Assembly: GCF_033439725.1 (NCBI RefSeq)
Contig: NW_026944387.1
Location: forward strand, 2,170,001-2,234,000
Direction of reading: 5' to 3'
Origin: Neurospora tetraspora
Lineage: Eukaryota > Ascomycota > Sordariomycetes > Sordariales > Sordariaceae
Length of the DNA stretch: 64,000 nucleotides
The notes under the pieces are model-generated. The model searched no databases and had not been told where the DNA came from. It saw nothing but the letters and a program-made list of their open reading frames with translations. Below are positions 12,001-24,943 of this stretch, one piece after another (position 1 is the stretch's first letter; every line of letters begins with the position of its first letter). The position numbers and the translations under genes are program-made.

Positions 12001-15000
12001 GAACGTTTGAAGGCCGGGGAATAGAAGCTTCTGAAGAAAGCAATTCCCGTCCACCGGTGGTATAGCAACACACTGGAACTCGTTTTGGGAAACGAAGATA
12101 AGAAGGGCATACTCAAGATAGAAACAGCAGGCATCGAACTCACCTACATACAGCAGGAAAGGGCGCTTGAAATGCCATTCCTCAAAGACTGGGACACCAA
12201 TCAGTTTGAGAAAGCAGTTGGTTATGATGGTTGTGTGTGACAGTCACAGAAAAAGGTGTGCTGTTGTCGCCTGTCGGCGGATATTTTGGGCTAATTACCC
12301 AAATTTAGCAGTTCATCTCATACTTGAACCAATCACCATCAATCACTAACACGCAGCTGGTCTCTCAGACCAGGGTAGCCCAGGGTGCGACACCAAAGCT
12401 GGGATGAACAACGAACAAATTGAAGCTCGCAACGGTTCTTCCCCTCCGTTTTTTGTGTCACCAAAGGAATACCTCGTCGGAGTCTCCTCTTCAACCGGGA
12501 CCTTTTTTACCACCGCTACCACCGCTAGCACAGCACCGCTAACAAGGGCACAAAGTCGCAGTCGCATTCGTTCCTCAAGAGATACGATACGGGGTTTGGG
12601 ATTGATTGATACCACTGCAACTTCGTTGTCTTCCGAAACTCTTCGGATATAACATGAAGTTGATGATATCGGAGGGACCAGAGGAGGTCATTTTCCGACA
12701 CCCCGCGGTGTGACCATAGACACCGTCCCCTCCTTCAACTGTACAGCCGGTTCAAAGTAACAGAAGTATCTGCTACGATGTTGCAAATGTCAGCCACTGT
12801 ACTGTCGGGTACCTTGCTCCCAAGCGTACCGTACTGCCCTGCGTCAGGTCAGGTAACGACCGTGACAAGAACAGGACGCAAGAACGCACTGACACGCCCA
12901 TAGGGCTGGGCAGTGGGCGGGTACGCCGCGTTTTCTTTCGTAACGTTCGTTCGTTCCTTTCCCCTCCTCGTCCCACCCCGTCTCCAACTCTCCATCCTCT
13001 CCAACTCTCCACAAGGGGACACACACACCAGATTTCGAGGGAGGTCCAGGGTTCCCCAACTTTCTATTCCAAATTTTCTTGCAACACCAACAGCAGCCAG
13101 CCCGATAGCAGGCTATGGTATGGGGCTGTAACTGCGCACTTTCCTTATCTGAATCATGATGAGTACCTTGCGCCGTTGACGTTCGGATTTTACAGACCTG
13201 CTTGAAAAGCATTTGTCGGCTCGGACTCCCTCCGCCTGTTCACACTCGGGGTATTTTTCACCCGTGTGTTTCTTCTACATTGTAAGTACCGGGGCGTCCA
13301 ATCCACCGACCGACCGAGCGACCGGATGGATGACTGTGCTTGCCGTGCTCTGTGAGGCTTCCGCCATTTCGCCAAAAGTTCCTATTAGACTACGCTGCTA
13401 CGCCAGCACGCCATCGAGTATCGTAACTGTTCGGTCAATTTAAGTCATGGGATTTTTATTAGCGGGCCAACCTGCTGTCTACTGTCCCACGCAACGCACG
13501 AGGGAAAAGTGACGCCGGGATTTTTTGATGTGCGATACCAGATAGGTAGGTATTGACTGACCCTTCAGTTCCGTATGAGCGGTGAAGCAGAGAACATTAT
13601 CAATCAGTGCAATGCTCAAGAGCATCTATCATGGGTAGCATTGGCGAAACATCGGGACGGCCGCGCGTTGCTCATGACGGGGGTTATGGAGGTGAAAGTC
13701 GGGGTTGTATATGATATTGTCCGCTAGAGTTCGATGATCAACCTCTCTAGCCACCCATGACTTCATGATAGTTCATGGAGATATTCAAGATCGAAATTCC
13801 ACAAGTTTTACTTGCCGAAATACGACTTTGAGGTTCGAAAGTGCACGACGAAGCTTGCATACAGGCTTCTTAACACTGTGACACTATGCTCCAGCAATCC
13901 TTGGCCGCGACGTCGATGACCATCTGCAAGCTAAAGACAAGCACGGTGGGAGTTTTGATGGCCGCCGCCGTTGCGCAGGCTCGCAGCGAACGTTCAGGTC
14001 AGGGCAGGGCAGGGCGTGCGCACGCCGTGCGGCCCGGGGGTTGCTGCCAAGGTGCCAAGGTAGGTCGGGTTTTTGGCGACCTGCGTCCATCCTGCGTAGG
14101 GCTGATGATGTCTGCTCTGTGCATGAGTGAGTCTTCTCGCCAGCCGCTCATCCCGTCCACCCGGCCGCCCGCGGAACGATGAATTGCTCCGTTATGCTCG
14201 GTTCTTCCCCTCAACTCCAATATTTGAAGGCGACACCTTTTTTTTTTTGTTTTCTGGCGGCCGGCGGAGTGATTGACGCGCGTACGGCTGCTATCTTGAA
14301 ACTCTCGAAACGGAACGATGATATGGTGTCAGTCGGCATCATCGGAAAGGGTAGGTGGTTGTGTTAGCAATCAAGAACAAGAAACATTGCGCCTACAGTT
14401 GCAGTATCCGTCTGGTATGATGTATGTGTACGTATACCTCCAAAAACGGCAACGGCGTCAATACATGGCAAAGGAAGACGACAATAGCGAGATAGCCACT
14501 TTGTCCCACCATGAAGCGATTGCACCATCGCACCATGCGCTAAAGGCATTGGCTGTCCAAAGACTTTATTGCCTTTGGGTAACCATGGGCGGGTAAAGAA
14601 GAACACCCAACTAGAGGGTGCGCGGGCAAGCTGACGAATGCGAAGAGAGAGAGGGGAAGTCTTGTGGAAGTCTTGTGGAACAACAAACAGAGAGGTTCTT
14701 TGGTTGCTCGGCAATTTCTTTGAGAGATGGTGACACAGGCGGAAGACAGGCTCGCTTGGTACCTCGTTGTGAGTGTGTATTGTAATTACAGAGAAAGATA
14801 CTGATCGGACTCGGGAAATGTATATGCAAGGTTCTCGGTTTCCGGCTAATGATTGGTTGCAGATTGATGTACCGTTACCATGTAGACAACCGGAAGCATG
14901 TGTTGAGAAACCGGCGCACCGGTGATAACCGTATCTCGACGAGCTGGATGTCCGCCAACCTGAATCTCGGGTGTTTTTGTCGTTACAGTCGTATTTTTGC

Positions 15001-17150
15001 TGTGACTGTGTGATGGTTGATGGTGCAGGTGCTACCGTGGTGGTGCAGGGTGGGGACACGGCACACTGAACCCAAAAACCCCAAAGTGCCCCACTCCGCC
15101 AGTTCGCGGTGGTGCAGGGGCCACCGCCAGCAAGAAAGAGCGGAGGGGCAAGGGGTCCCTCGACATGGAGATGTGATTGGATGACTCGGGGCCCAGCAGT
15201 CTCTTCACATTCCTGCACATGGTTGCATCTGCATCCACGGATTTTAACCTCTTCTTGGCATCAACTGCGGTTCCCCTTCTGGAGACTCCATCCAGAGACT
15301 CCCATCTCCACATGCAAAAGTTCATGATCACCAGCAAAGCACCAGCTCAACAACAGCACGCCATCTCTGGTCGCTTGGTCCTCGATCTCCTCCCATTTTT
15401 AATGGTGGACATCCAGGACCGGATATCAGGTGTTAATTTATCCCATACGCTTGGAATAGCGCCATCTTGGAATAGCGCCATCTTCACCACAGCATGCTTC
15501 AAAGCAAAGGTAGCCAAGGCATGTGTAATCAACTTCCTGGTTTGCAATCGCAAGCTCTTTCAAGCTTTCAAGCGGAAGCTACTATCCATAGCCTCTCTTC
15601 TGAATGAGACATCACCGTTCTGGTGCCGAGCAAATGGAACAGCTAGCTCCCTTCTCAGAGAGCAACTCTACAGGTCCTGTTACGGTAGGATACGGTCAAA
15701 CGTGCTCAACTTCCAGGTTATCGGACTTTAACCCGCTTCAAGGAGCAAGCATAGAGCGAGCTTGAGGCGTGGATCCCTCGCACTTCTCAATTACCATGTT
15801 CCTTGCTGCATGATGCCCGCCCGACGTCTTGTGGCACTCGAAAGCCATCATCAGTCACAACTTTCTCTGTTGTACACGCGTCAAAGACAACCGAAAGGGC
15901 GGGGTGGCTGTGCCATGCCCCCGTGTCTCTCAGTCGGCCGACGTGACGGTTGACCACCAACCATGATCAAGCACTTAGGTATATCCGCTTGGGGTTATGT
16001 CGTTGTCGCCTTTCAAAGCGAAAGTTGTCGGAGGCTTGTCGGACTGTTCGACCTGTGCAATCATAGGTAGACAGCCAGACCAGATGGTCTGATAGCCACG
16101 TACAGGTGGATGGTTCATTCGCAAGTAAACGAAACCAACACCACTGCCACTGCCACAGCCATCACTATGGTGTCCACCACGGCTAGGCATGAGCAAGCTA
16201 GACTGACGTTTGATGATAGCCTCAAGACCTGTTTACTCAAGACTACTACATAGAACTATCTCACACATGCATCCATTTCCTCGGGAAAGCGGAGTAAGCA
16301 AAAAGCAAGCCATTGCCCCTGACCCTGACTGATTCCCCGTGAATCAGATCGGTTACCACAGCATTGGTACACCAAAACATGGCATCTACATATCACATCA
16401 GCAGATCAGATCGAACAGACAAAGGGGGCAGGCAGGAAGCAGGACGACCCAACCCACCGGGACGAGGGCGGACGTTTGTTGGGGTCAGAATGGGGTCAGA
16501 ACCCTATCTCTCCGCTCTTCGTAGGGCTGACAAAACGACTCTCCCTCCCTCCCCCCATCTTCGACCTCTAGTGCTGACAGGCGCACCACCTATCTGCCCC
16601 CCAGAAAACCTGACGATGACTGACTAGTAGCAAGCAATGGGGTATTTGTAGTTTCGATGTGTTGTTCAAGGATGATCCAAGTTTATTAGTCCCGGAACTA
16701 TTTATCTCCATGTCGGGATTCAAGACGATATGTTTTCACACACAAAGTTAAACTGACCAAGTTTGTGGCCGTTAACGACCATATGAACGATAACCATTCC
16801 TCAGTGACATGGAAAGCCGAGGGTTTACCGTTTTACGTTTACTTCCCTCCTCCTTCATGTGGTTTTCCCCATCGCCGACAGAGACTTTTCCTCTGGAGTC
16901 CTCCTTCCCTCCCGCCTTCACCTCCCTCCCATTTCCCTCCACAAATCAACCCACATATGTATCAGCTTCAAATTCACGATTCGCCAGGCAGAAATAGCAG
17001 AATAGCAACCAGGCACATCACACATACATCTACACCCAACCCCAAAATTCCAAAAACAACGCTACACACATGCACTCCTCGTCACACCACTAAGCTTGCA
17101 GTCGCCCCCATTTTGCTTAGTTTTCTTCCCTTCTTCGCTCAGGATTCGTC

Positions 17151-17190
17151 CATCCCATCCCATCCCATCCCATCCCATCCCATCCCATCC
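17151..17190 (+). repeat. (CATCC)8 pentanucleotide microsatellite
   Basis: Eight uninterrupted CATCC units lie in gene-free DNA. A tract of this kind is expected to vary in length between strains. Confidence 0.95.
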
Positions 17191-19477
17191 GCTTTCAAGC
17201 GGAAAGGCTATGTATCCAGCTTTCGGCGTCGGCATCGGCATCGGCGTTATCTACTCTGCCGAGCCGGAGCCGACAGCCCCCCTACGTATCAAGCGAACAT
17301 CACAAAAAGGTCGCGTAGATAGATACATGTGACCGGAGTCGGGAGTCAGGAGTGGGGAGTGTCGGAGGACAGATGTGCGGCTGAGTGTCCATCATGCCAT
17401 GTTTTGTGGAATGGGGAAGTTACACTACACGAGCACTTCTGTGTGGAGCGTGATGCTGCAAGTCTGAATGGGAGCTAGCTGTAGCTGCGAGTATGTAGGA
17501 GAGATCAGGGAGGGAGAACAAGCACGTCTACAAGCTTCATGGTAGGTATGTACCTCTGCTTGGCCTTGCCTCAGGTCGGGTCCCTTTTCGTGCTACCTAT
17601 TTCTTGTGCTTCATTTGTAGCCCTGCGGCGTGATTGCTTTGGTGACGTTACTTGTGTACTGAACGTACTACATAGCTTGTTGTTGCTGCTGTTGCTACTG
17701 ACCGGTTGGAGTCGGAGAAGAGGAGGCGTTCGTTGGCTGTGGCTTTCGTGCTGTGTTACTGCGTATGTGATAGGTTGAGATTCCGTCCGACATGGAACGG
17801 AATAGTTCTGTTGAGGACTCAAGAGATAGAAAGCTAGCCCGTGAGAATTCTGAGTGAACAACTGTACCAAAGCACGAAGAAGAAACTACAGTCCTCTATA
17901 CCACGAGTGAATATTTGCGTTAGCCTAGCCCAAGTAGGTATTAACGCTTGGTTCTCAGTCGACGAGTTCAATCGATCGTTCGTTAACGGTTCCCTCCCGA
18001 GCAGGCCCGGTGTTAAGTCCCAATAGGGCTATTAAAAGCCATTCGTTATTAAGATATCTGCAACGCGGTAAAGTTGCTGCAGCCGAGGCTATGTTGACTC
18101 TTGTGTCTTCTTTCGGTAAGTCGCTCCCGCGCACAACCATTGTTTACTTTCCGACGGATTGTTGGAAGGGAAAGATAACGGAAGAGACCTCTCCCCTCCC
18201 TCACTCCGTCCCTCCAGGCTGTTCGACCTGATTCCCAATGGTGGAAATGTGAGAGAAAAGAAAGAAAAGAAAAAGAACAGAAAACATGGATCGATGTGAC
18301 TGAGTTGTATGACCTTGTAATGTGGACCAAAGCAGTAGGAAGTGTAGATATATGATGAAAGAATCGGAGTGTCTTTAGACAGTATGGAGAGTTCAATGTC
18401 CGCTTATTGATGAACTCGGAAAGGGAATTACCTGAAATATCCCAGAGTTCCTTTAAACCACAGCTTGTTCCTAACGTAACCAACGTGTTTGACTGCTTTC
18501 GCCGCCTTGGACGAATTCCTAAAATCAAGGTCACTGCCGTGACGAGAGGTGTTTCTGTAAATATGTCTTTACCATTCATGTAAAGATACTGGGACAGTGG
18601 AGAAGCAAGCCATGACGGAGTCCCAAGTGGCTGCAGTTGTTCTGATTCACAACTTTAGCATGATAGTTCCCTCAAAGAGATGAATGTGTCTAAACAAGCT
18701 CCACATAGGAACAACCGTCAGCGATGCTCGAGTTCTTATTCCCAAATATGGGTAGACTGTGGCTCAGGCATGTTAGGACTGAACGCTCCATAACGTGCCA
18801 TCACACCAAACACCGGGATGGGAACTTAACACGATCTTCATCACTGACACTGAGCCGTCGGTCTTCCCTGCCTAGAGGTAGGCATCTGGGCTGGACTCGG
18901 AGGAGCGAGCCACCCCTTTAACCTCCTTTGGTCGATACACTAGTGAACAATCAGTTGAGAGCAAGGGATCATCCTGTCATAGCGTGATGTTCGTAGATGT
19001 GTTGACTATACGCCTGCAGGCCCTTGCGGCCTTGGGCCCTCGGTGTCAACCCCAATTACATGGACATTGCCCAGTCATATATATCCTTACGCTGAACTTT
19101 TGAAGTGATTCTTCTTTCCCAAGTACAGTCCACCTCATCAGCTTCACCAGTTTGACCAGGGAAAACCTGAGGGGATGTTCGTCAAGTGTGCTATTCCTCT
19201 CACTTACCATGTAAACCAATAACAAGCTTATCAGACGAGTCCTTCCTTGCCCTCTTTAGGATGTTCACCAAGGTGTGCTCTTGGTGCTTTCGAATTGTAT
19301 GCTTCAGCATCAGATCTGTTAACATCAGTGGGGCTACGAGATGCAGAGATGAGAGCAGCATAACACTGCCATGTTCCCAAACTGAAGTCAATAAGGAAGG
19401 AAGAAAAGGAAGGGAAATCACGCCCGCCATTCAAACCCAGCCCCAGCACAGGAAGGAACTACCCAGAAGCTGCTAGC

Positions 19478-19556
19478 GCTCTATCTTTCTTTCTTTCCTC
19501 CTTCCTTCTTCCCTTCCTTCCTTCCTTCCTCCCTTCCTTCCTCCCTTCCTTCCATA
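19478..19556 (+). repeat. Pyrimidine (CTTC/CCTT)n microsatellite
   Basis: Nearly pure C/T run built of TTCC, TTTC and CCTT units, with some interruptions. It lies in gene-free DNA. Confidence 0.9.
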
Positions 19557-20005
19557 GTTGCGCAGCTACACCAGACAGACAGACATCCGCACCTTGACGG
19601 CTCTTTCCCAGCTGATTCTACGTCTTGCCTACCTCTAGATACCTTAGCTTGTGTAAACTCAGAAACTCCATGGGCCTTCGATACCTCCTGCAGGTGCCTG
19701 GAATGATCGTGAAGTGGACAAAGAACCAGGACACACACCTGCCATTTCTACCATGACATTAACACCCAGCCAGTCTCATTATCTCCTTCCGAACAAACTC
19801 TGTAGTCCCCATCACCAATGTCGAACAATGTCCTCCACCGCAATCACCCATCAATCACTCCCTTCCTTTTCACTCCCCACTGCATCACTCCCTTCAGTTT
19901 GGCATCTCTGATATCTGCAAGTTACACTTTCCGTGAATGAGTGCTCGATAAAAAGGCAAAGCTTTACCACGGAGGAACAAAGAATACACAAAAAAAAATT
20001 CAAAA

Positions 20006-20025
20006 AAAAAATTTCAAAAAAATTG
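20006..20025 (-). terminator. Pol III T-tract after tRNA-Cys
   Basis: On the minus strand two long T-runs follow the tRNA 3' end within a few bases. Pol III usually needs only four or more T, so the first run should be enough and the second is a back-up. Confidence 0.75.
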
Positions 20026-20097
20026 AGGACTGAACGCGATTTGAACGCGTGACCGTTCGGACTGCAGCCGAACGCTCTACCCCTGAGCTACCGGTCC
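20026..20097 (-). tRNA. tRNA-Cys (anticodon GCA)
   Basis: The minus strand folds into a complete cloverleaf. The acceptor starts GGACCGG and pairs with TCAGTCC (one mismatch, one wobble). The D-stem is GCTC/GAGC, the anticodon stem TTCGG/CCGAA with loop CTGCAGT giving anticodon GCA, and the T-stem ACGCG/CGCGT with loop TTCAAAT. There is no intron. Immediately downstream on the minus strand are T-runs of 7 and 10 bases, a good RNA polymerase III terminator. The A and B boxes are intact. It delivers cysteine at UGC and UGU codons. Confidence 0.95.
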
Positions 20098-21089
20098 TGT
20101 TTGTTGTATATCTTTTGGTCATGTTCATCGAATCATATCTTGCTTCCTCCTTGCATTACTGCCGGCGCTGCCTACACGCCAAACATAAAACGATCATGAT
20201 CTCACTTTCTTTCTACTCCAGGACAGAAAACTCGAAACTGTCCTCACGGGCCTTCACTTGAACTTTGGACTGTGCTTTCAACATCCAGAGGCAAGGCACC
20301 TACACTAGTTGATAAATACTTACACTGCGCTCTTGATGCATCTCGACGCACAATGCTCAACATATACTCACGACAGAGTGTCGCCCAGATATATCTTCCT
20401 CAACCGGGGCCAGACTCAGAGACGTATCCACGTCCTCACTGCCTTTGAAACATAGTTGGTGTTTATCAGCTATCATGTAGCATACTCATGAGGGGAGCAG
20501 GGTAAATCATCATGATATACCTCGCCCAAGGGCGTAGAGCTACGAGAGGCTGGGGATCTTATCACAGACTCTTTTTGCAACATGTCAGGTTATCGCCATA
20601 CCTAAGTCGAATGACTCGGGTATAGAACGGTCCGTTTGAACAAATGAATGCCCAAGGGTGACTAATTGCTTGACTGTTGGTATGATAATCTCCATCATAG
20701 ATCTAGCGTGTCTTCCGAAAACTTATACAGGCACACCATACAACATTGACATAGTCCCGTAAACCTCTCTTGATACGTCTCGGTTTACATTAGTTACAGC
20801 AGAATGCATAGAGAGAACGATCGACCAGCGGCATACGCCTGGAATCTAAACAGATATTATCATCATCATGCAACATGCATGTACTGTCTGATGTATTAAG
20901 AGTATAGGGGCCAACAACTAGAATGTCTTCTTTTATTAAAACACTGTAACCCGCAACGAAGAACTCCTCCGCTTCAAGTCAAGAATGCGCATATGTGCGT
21001 AAAATCGACAAGCCCGGCATTCCACCGAGCAGAGTATTGCCTTTGGCCCTTTACGTGCGCAGAGGAGCCCGGATAGTGAGTGGAATTGC
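20098..21089. other. Spacer between tRNA-Cys and beta-tubulin, including the tubulin 3' UTR
   Basis: No further gene is visible. The last few hundred bases before 21090 probably hold the beta-tubulin 3' untranslated region. Confidence 0.5.
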
Positions 21090-22997
21090 CTACTCCTCGC
21101 CCTCAATGGGGGCCTCCTCCTCGTACTCTTCCTCCTCCTCGTCAACACCAGCATCCTGGTACTGCTGGTACTCGGAGACGAGATCGTTCATGTTGGACTC
21201 AGCCTCAGTGAACTCCATCTCGTCCATACCCTCACCAGTGTACCAATGCAAGAAAGCCTTGCGCCTGAACATGGCAGTGAACTGCTCGCCGATACGCTTG
21301 AAGAGCTCCTGGATGGCGGTGGAGTTACCGACGAAGGTGGAGGACATCTTGAGGCCGCGGGGAGGAATGGAGCAAAGGGCAGTCTGGACGTTGTTCGGGA
21401 TCCACTCGACGAAGTAGGAAGAGTTCTTGTTCTGAACGTTGCGCATCTGGTCCTCGACCTCCTTCATGGAGACCTTGCCACGGCTATTTGATTTGTTAGT
21501 ACTGCAATGGTCAAGAATACAGCCTTTCGAGAGAAAACTTACAAGATGGCAGAGCAGGTGAGGTAACGACCGTTGCGGAAGTCAGAAGCAGCCATCATGT
21601 TCTTGGGGTCGAACATCTGCTGGGTCAACTCGGGCACGGAGACGGCACGGAAGTGGTGGGCGCCGCGGCTGGTAAGGGGAGCGAAGCCGACCATGAAGAA
21701 GTGGAGACGGGGGAAGGGAACCATGTTGACGGCGAGCTTGCGGAGATCGGAGTTGAGCTGGCCGGGGAAACGGAGGGAGACGGTGACGCCGGACATGACG
21801 GCGGAGACGAGGTGGTTAAGATCGCCGTAAGAGGGGTTGGAGAGCTTGAGGGTCCTCATGCAAATGTCGTAAAGGGCCTCGTTGTCAATGCAGAAGGTCT
21901 CGTCGGAGTTCTCAACGAGCTGATGGACGGAGAGGGTGGCGTTGTAGGGCTCGACAACGGTATCGGAGACCTTGGGGGAGGGCACGACGGAGAAGGTGGC
22001 CATCATGCGGTCAGGGAACTCCTCACGAATCTTGGAGATAAGGAGGGTACCCATACCGGCACCGGTACCACCACCGAGGGAGTGGGTGATCTGGAAACCC
22101 TGGAGGCAGTCGCAGCCCTCAGCCTCGCGACGGACGACATCGAGAACCTGGTCAACAAGCTCAGCACCCTCAGTGTAATGACCCTTGGCCCAGTTGTTGC
22201 CAGCACCGGACTGGCCGAAGACGAAGTTGTCGGGGCGGAAGAGCTGGCCGAAGGGACCGGCGCGGACGGCGTCCATGGTACCGGGCTCGAGATCGACGAG
22301 GACGGCACGAGGGACATACTTGTTGCCGGAAGCCTGGCAAGCGCGAAGCTAGTTAGCGAGCGAACTCTCTAGAGGGAGGTCGTTGGGACTGGTTGTTGCT
22401 CACCTCATTGAAGTAGACGTTCATGCGCTCGAGCTGGAGCTCGGAGGTGCCATTGTACCTGTTGTGGGCGGTGAGCTTTCGAGGTCATCACCAGATATGG
22501 TTATCGGGCACGAAGTTACGTACACACCAGAGGCGTCGAGGCCGTGCTCGCCGGAGATAGTCTGCCTGTTTGTTCTGTCAGCGTCCAGTTCCCACAAAGA
22601 TGTAGTTATTCGCGATCATGACGACGTACCAGAAAGCAGCACCGATTTGGTTACCCTGATCGTGGGTGTCGTGTTAGTCCTGCTGTTGTCGTTGGATCGC
22701 GACGGGGGAAGCCATCATCGACTTACGCATTGGCCGGTCTGGAGATGAACCTATAGCACGTGAAGAGATCGTGTCAGCGTCGATATCCATGATACTCGCG
22801 AGAGATAGCAGTCCGCGATGGCGAGGGAGCGAGCAGGATCATGATGATATCAGGAAGCGGTAGGCAGGGTTCGAGGCACAGAAGGAGACGAGGCAGTTTG
22901 GTGGGGTAGGACAATCAGGGGTCTAGGAGGGAAAAAAAGGATTGCTCTGCGTGCGCGGCGCGGTAGTCAGCAAAGGGAGACTTACAATTTCACGCAT
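21090..22997 (-). CDS. Bml: Beta-tubulin (benA/Bml type), seven exons
   Basis: Exons: 22986-22997, 22727-22750, 22630-22655, 22524-22565, 22404-22458, 21543-22333 and 21090-21483. The spliced length is 1,344 nt, giving 447 aa, the usual beta-tubulin length. The protein starts [20 protein letters not shown], carries the GTP-binding loop GGGTGAG at residues 140-146, and ends in the acidic tail [15 protein letters not shown]. It forms the microtubule heterodimer with alpha-tubulin in the cytoplasm and spindle. Intron 1 is long (235 nt) and follows a 12-nt first coding exon; the others are 58-71 nt, and intron 6 has a perfect TACTAAC branch site. Residues known to decide benzimidazole response are the sensitive forms: Phe167, Glu198 and Phe200. 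Autoregulatory MREI is intact. Codon use is strongly C/G-ending, as expected for a highly expressed gene. Confidence 0.98.
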
Positions 22998-24943
22998 CTT
23001 GACGGTTTGGTGATGACGAACACGGGTCTGTGTGGAGGTTGAAGGCAGAAAGATGGAAGAGCAAAAAGATGGAAGTGGTGATAAAGCCCGACGCGGATAG
23101 ACGAAGACGACGGAGGTCGGTGAAAGTGGAGAGGTTTGATGTCTGGCCTAAGGGAGACTGGGAGTGGAAAGGGAGATTTGTTGATTTTTGGTGCAAGAAA
23201 ATGAGCGGGCCACAGCCGGGCCAGCACCAGGCCACCAGCTTCTCGTTCACCGCCGCCGCCGCTCGCCGGGCTGCTGGGTTGCCGCTGCCAAAGTGGGGAC
23301 GTCAGGCACTGTCGAACCTCTGGAAGGCCTGTCGACTCGGCTGGGTGGTCCCTGCACTCTCCTTCCCAGTGGTTCTCGCGTGTTGACCTCCAAAACCCGC
23401 AAAACCTCCCAGCTGTCTCTCGGGGGCCAGCGCGACGCGCTAGTCTGCATCTGGTTGGCTGGCAGAGTTTGGCAGGCAAAACCAGCCGGGCGGCGGGGCC
23501 CACCTGCTCTTGCCAATGTGGGGTAAGTCGCCAGCTCGAGACCGCCGTCGAACTGTCACAACCTCCAATTGGATTTGACTATTGGTTTTGGGCACGACTC
23601 GCGGGACTGGGAGATGACTGGAGGGACATAGCGATTTGAAGGGGGCTGCATCCATCTCAGTTGGCATCACGAGCACCGCAGGCCAACATGAGATGCCTAG
23701 CACGATGGAAGTCCGAAAAGGATGGCATATTGCTATGAATCCCTACTTACAACTAACCAAAGCAAGCTACCCCTCCATCTTCCATGTTTCCATTACTACG
23801 GGGTAAGGGCCTGCTAATTGGCAATTTGGGGTACCTTGACTGCCAACTGTCCGGGGAAGGGAAGGATGAGCCCGCTCTTGTGATACATGCCGCATATCAT
23901 TCCTTCATCGAAAATCGAAAAACGGAACTTGAAGTTGGGAAGGGGAAAAAGGAGACGGAATGATCTCACCCAAACAACGAAAGGAAAGGATCGTTCTCTA
24001 CCTCTAGGTACTTGTTAGATTGTTGTACCTTACATTGAGCAGTAAAGAGAGGTAGGTGCACTGCATTGCAGATTTGCAGCAGCCATGCAACATCTGCGCG
24101 TGGCCTATGATGGCTTTTCATTCATCGGATCTGTTGTTTTGGACTTCAAGTTTCCTTCCATAACTTGTGGTTAAAGGCAAGCTCACTTTGGGAGCAGGAC
24201 AAAGTGACAAAGTACATGTAAACTCAGTCGAAGGGACAGACATCAGACAGAGCTTAACAAGGAACGCTCCCAACATGTACGAAATCAGTACAAGAAAGTT
24301 GTAGATAGACATTGACATATTAATTTAACTAAAAGGTCGATCAACTGTTCATGAGCCTATTTCATGACTTGATCATTGCTGTTGATGGTTTTGCCATGCT
24401 GTGCGTAGGGTATGCTTCCGCTTGCTTAACCCCCGTCTGTTCGTTTTTATGCGTTTTCCCTCCCTCCGTTCCCCTTTCCGCAACCTAATCCAGAAGCAAT
24501 GCAAATGGTATGAGGAAGTGCTGCTGCTGCTGCTGCTCAAGGAAGATCCCGCCATGCAAGAAAACAAGAACGATGAAATGCCGCATGCCCTGCTATGCCA
24601 TGGCCATTATCTCCCCGTACATTTTTCTGCTTTCCTCTTTCTCTCCTGGTTACAGTAGAAAAGTGCGACACTTCTTGCTGTCGCATCATCTCATGTCTTT
24701 CTCTCGTTGGTCGAAAACCCCCTCCATTATATCTTCGTATCCGATGGCCTCAGCCTAATATAGCGGGAATACCCTCATCACTCATATCTCTCGATCCAGC
24801 CCACTTCAATAGTCCGTTCCAACCTGAGAGACTGATGTACCATCGTCGTCGATGCGTTCGTGGCGAAATATATTAATTATACATATACAATGTGTTCTCG
24901 GTCCCGTTGGGCGTCGGTCGTGCCGTCGTTTTCGTATCCTCCA
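22998..24943. other. Beta-tubulin promoter and spacer
   Basis: No gene is recognised. The segment next to 22998 should hold the beta-tubulin promoter and leader on the minus strand. The left side of the next gene (its 3' UTR) probably ends within 24.7-24.94 kb. Confidence 0.5.

Larger units (their letters stand above)
5963..20025. other. Gene-poor 14-kb region
   Basis: Composition is normal, so this is not RIP-inactivated DNA. Dozens of open frames of 60-284 codons exist on both strands. Even the longest (14364-15218 minus; 15177-15731 plus) lack recognisable domains, plausible intron chains or coding-like amino-acid composition. The region holds the bZIP promoter at its left end, simple repeats at 17151-17190 and about 19478-19556, a possible decayed coding sequence at about 10.2-12.0 kb, and the flank of a tRNA gene at the right. 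Long non-coding transcripts or small orphan genes cannot be excluded by eye. Confidence 0.45.

Noticed and set aside
14364-15218. 284-codon open frame on the minus strand
   Set aside because: Long, but Cys/His/Ser/Thr-rich with no domain, no codon bias like the real genes here, and overlapped by a plus-strand frame of similar quality. Length alone is not enough.
15177-15731. 184-codon plus-strand frame
   Set aside because: No recognised family, no clear leader or intron signals; composition like that of flanking non-coding DNA.
21653-22372. 239-codon plus-strand frame opposite beta-tubulin
   Set aside because: It is the complement of the biased, stop-poor beta-tubulin exon; Gly/Val/Glu-rich shadow.
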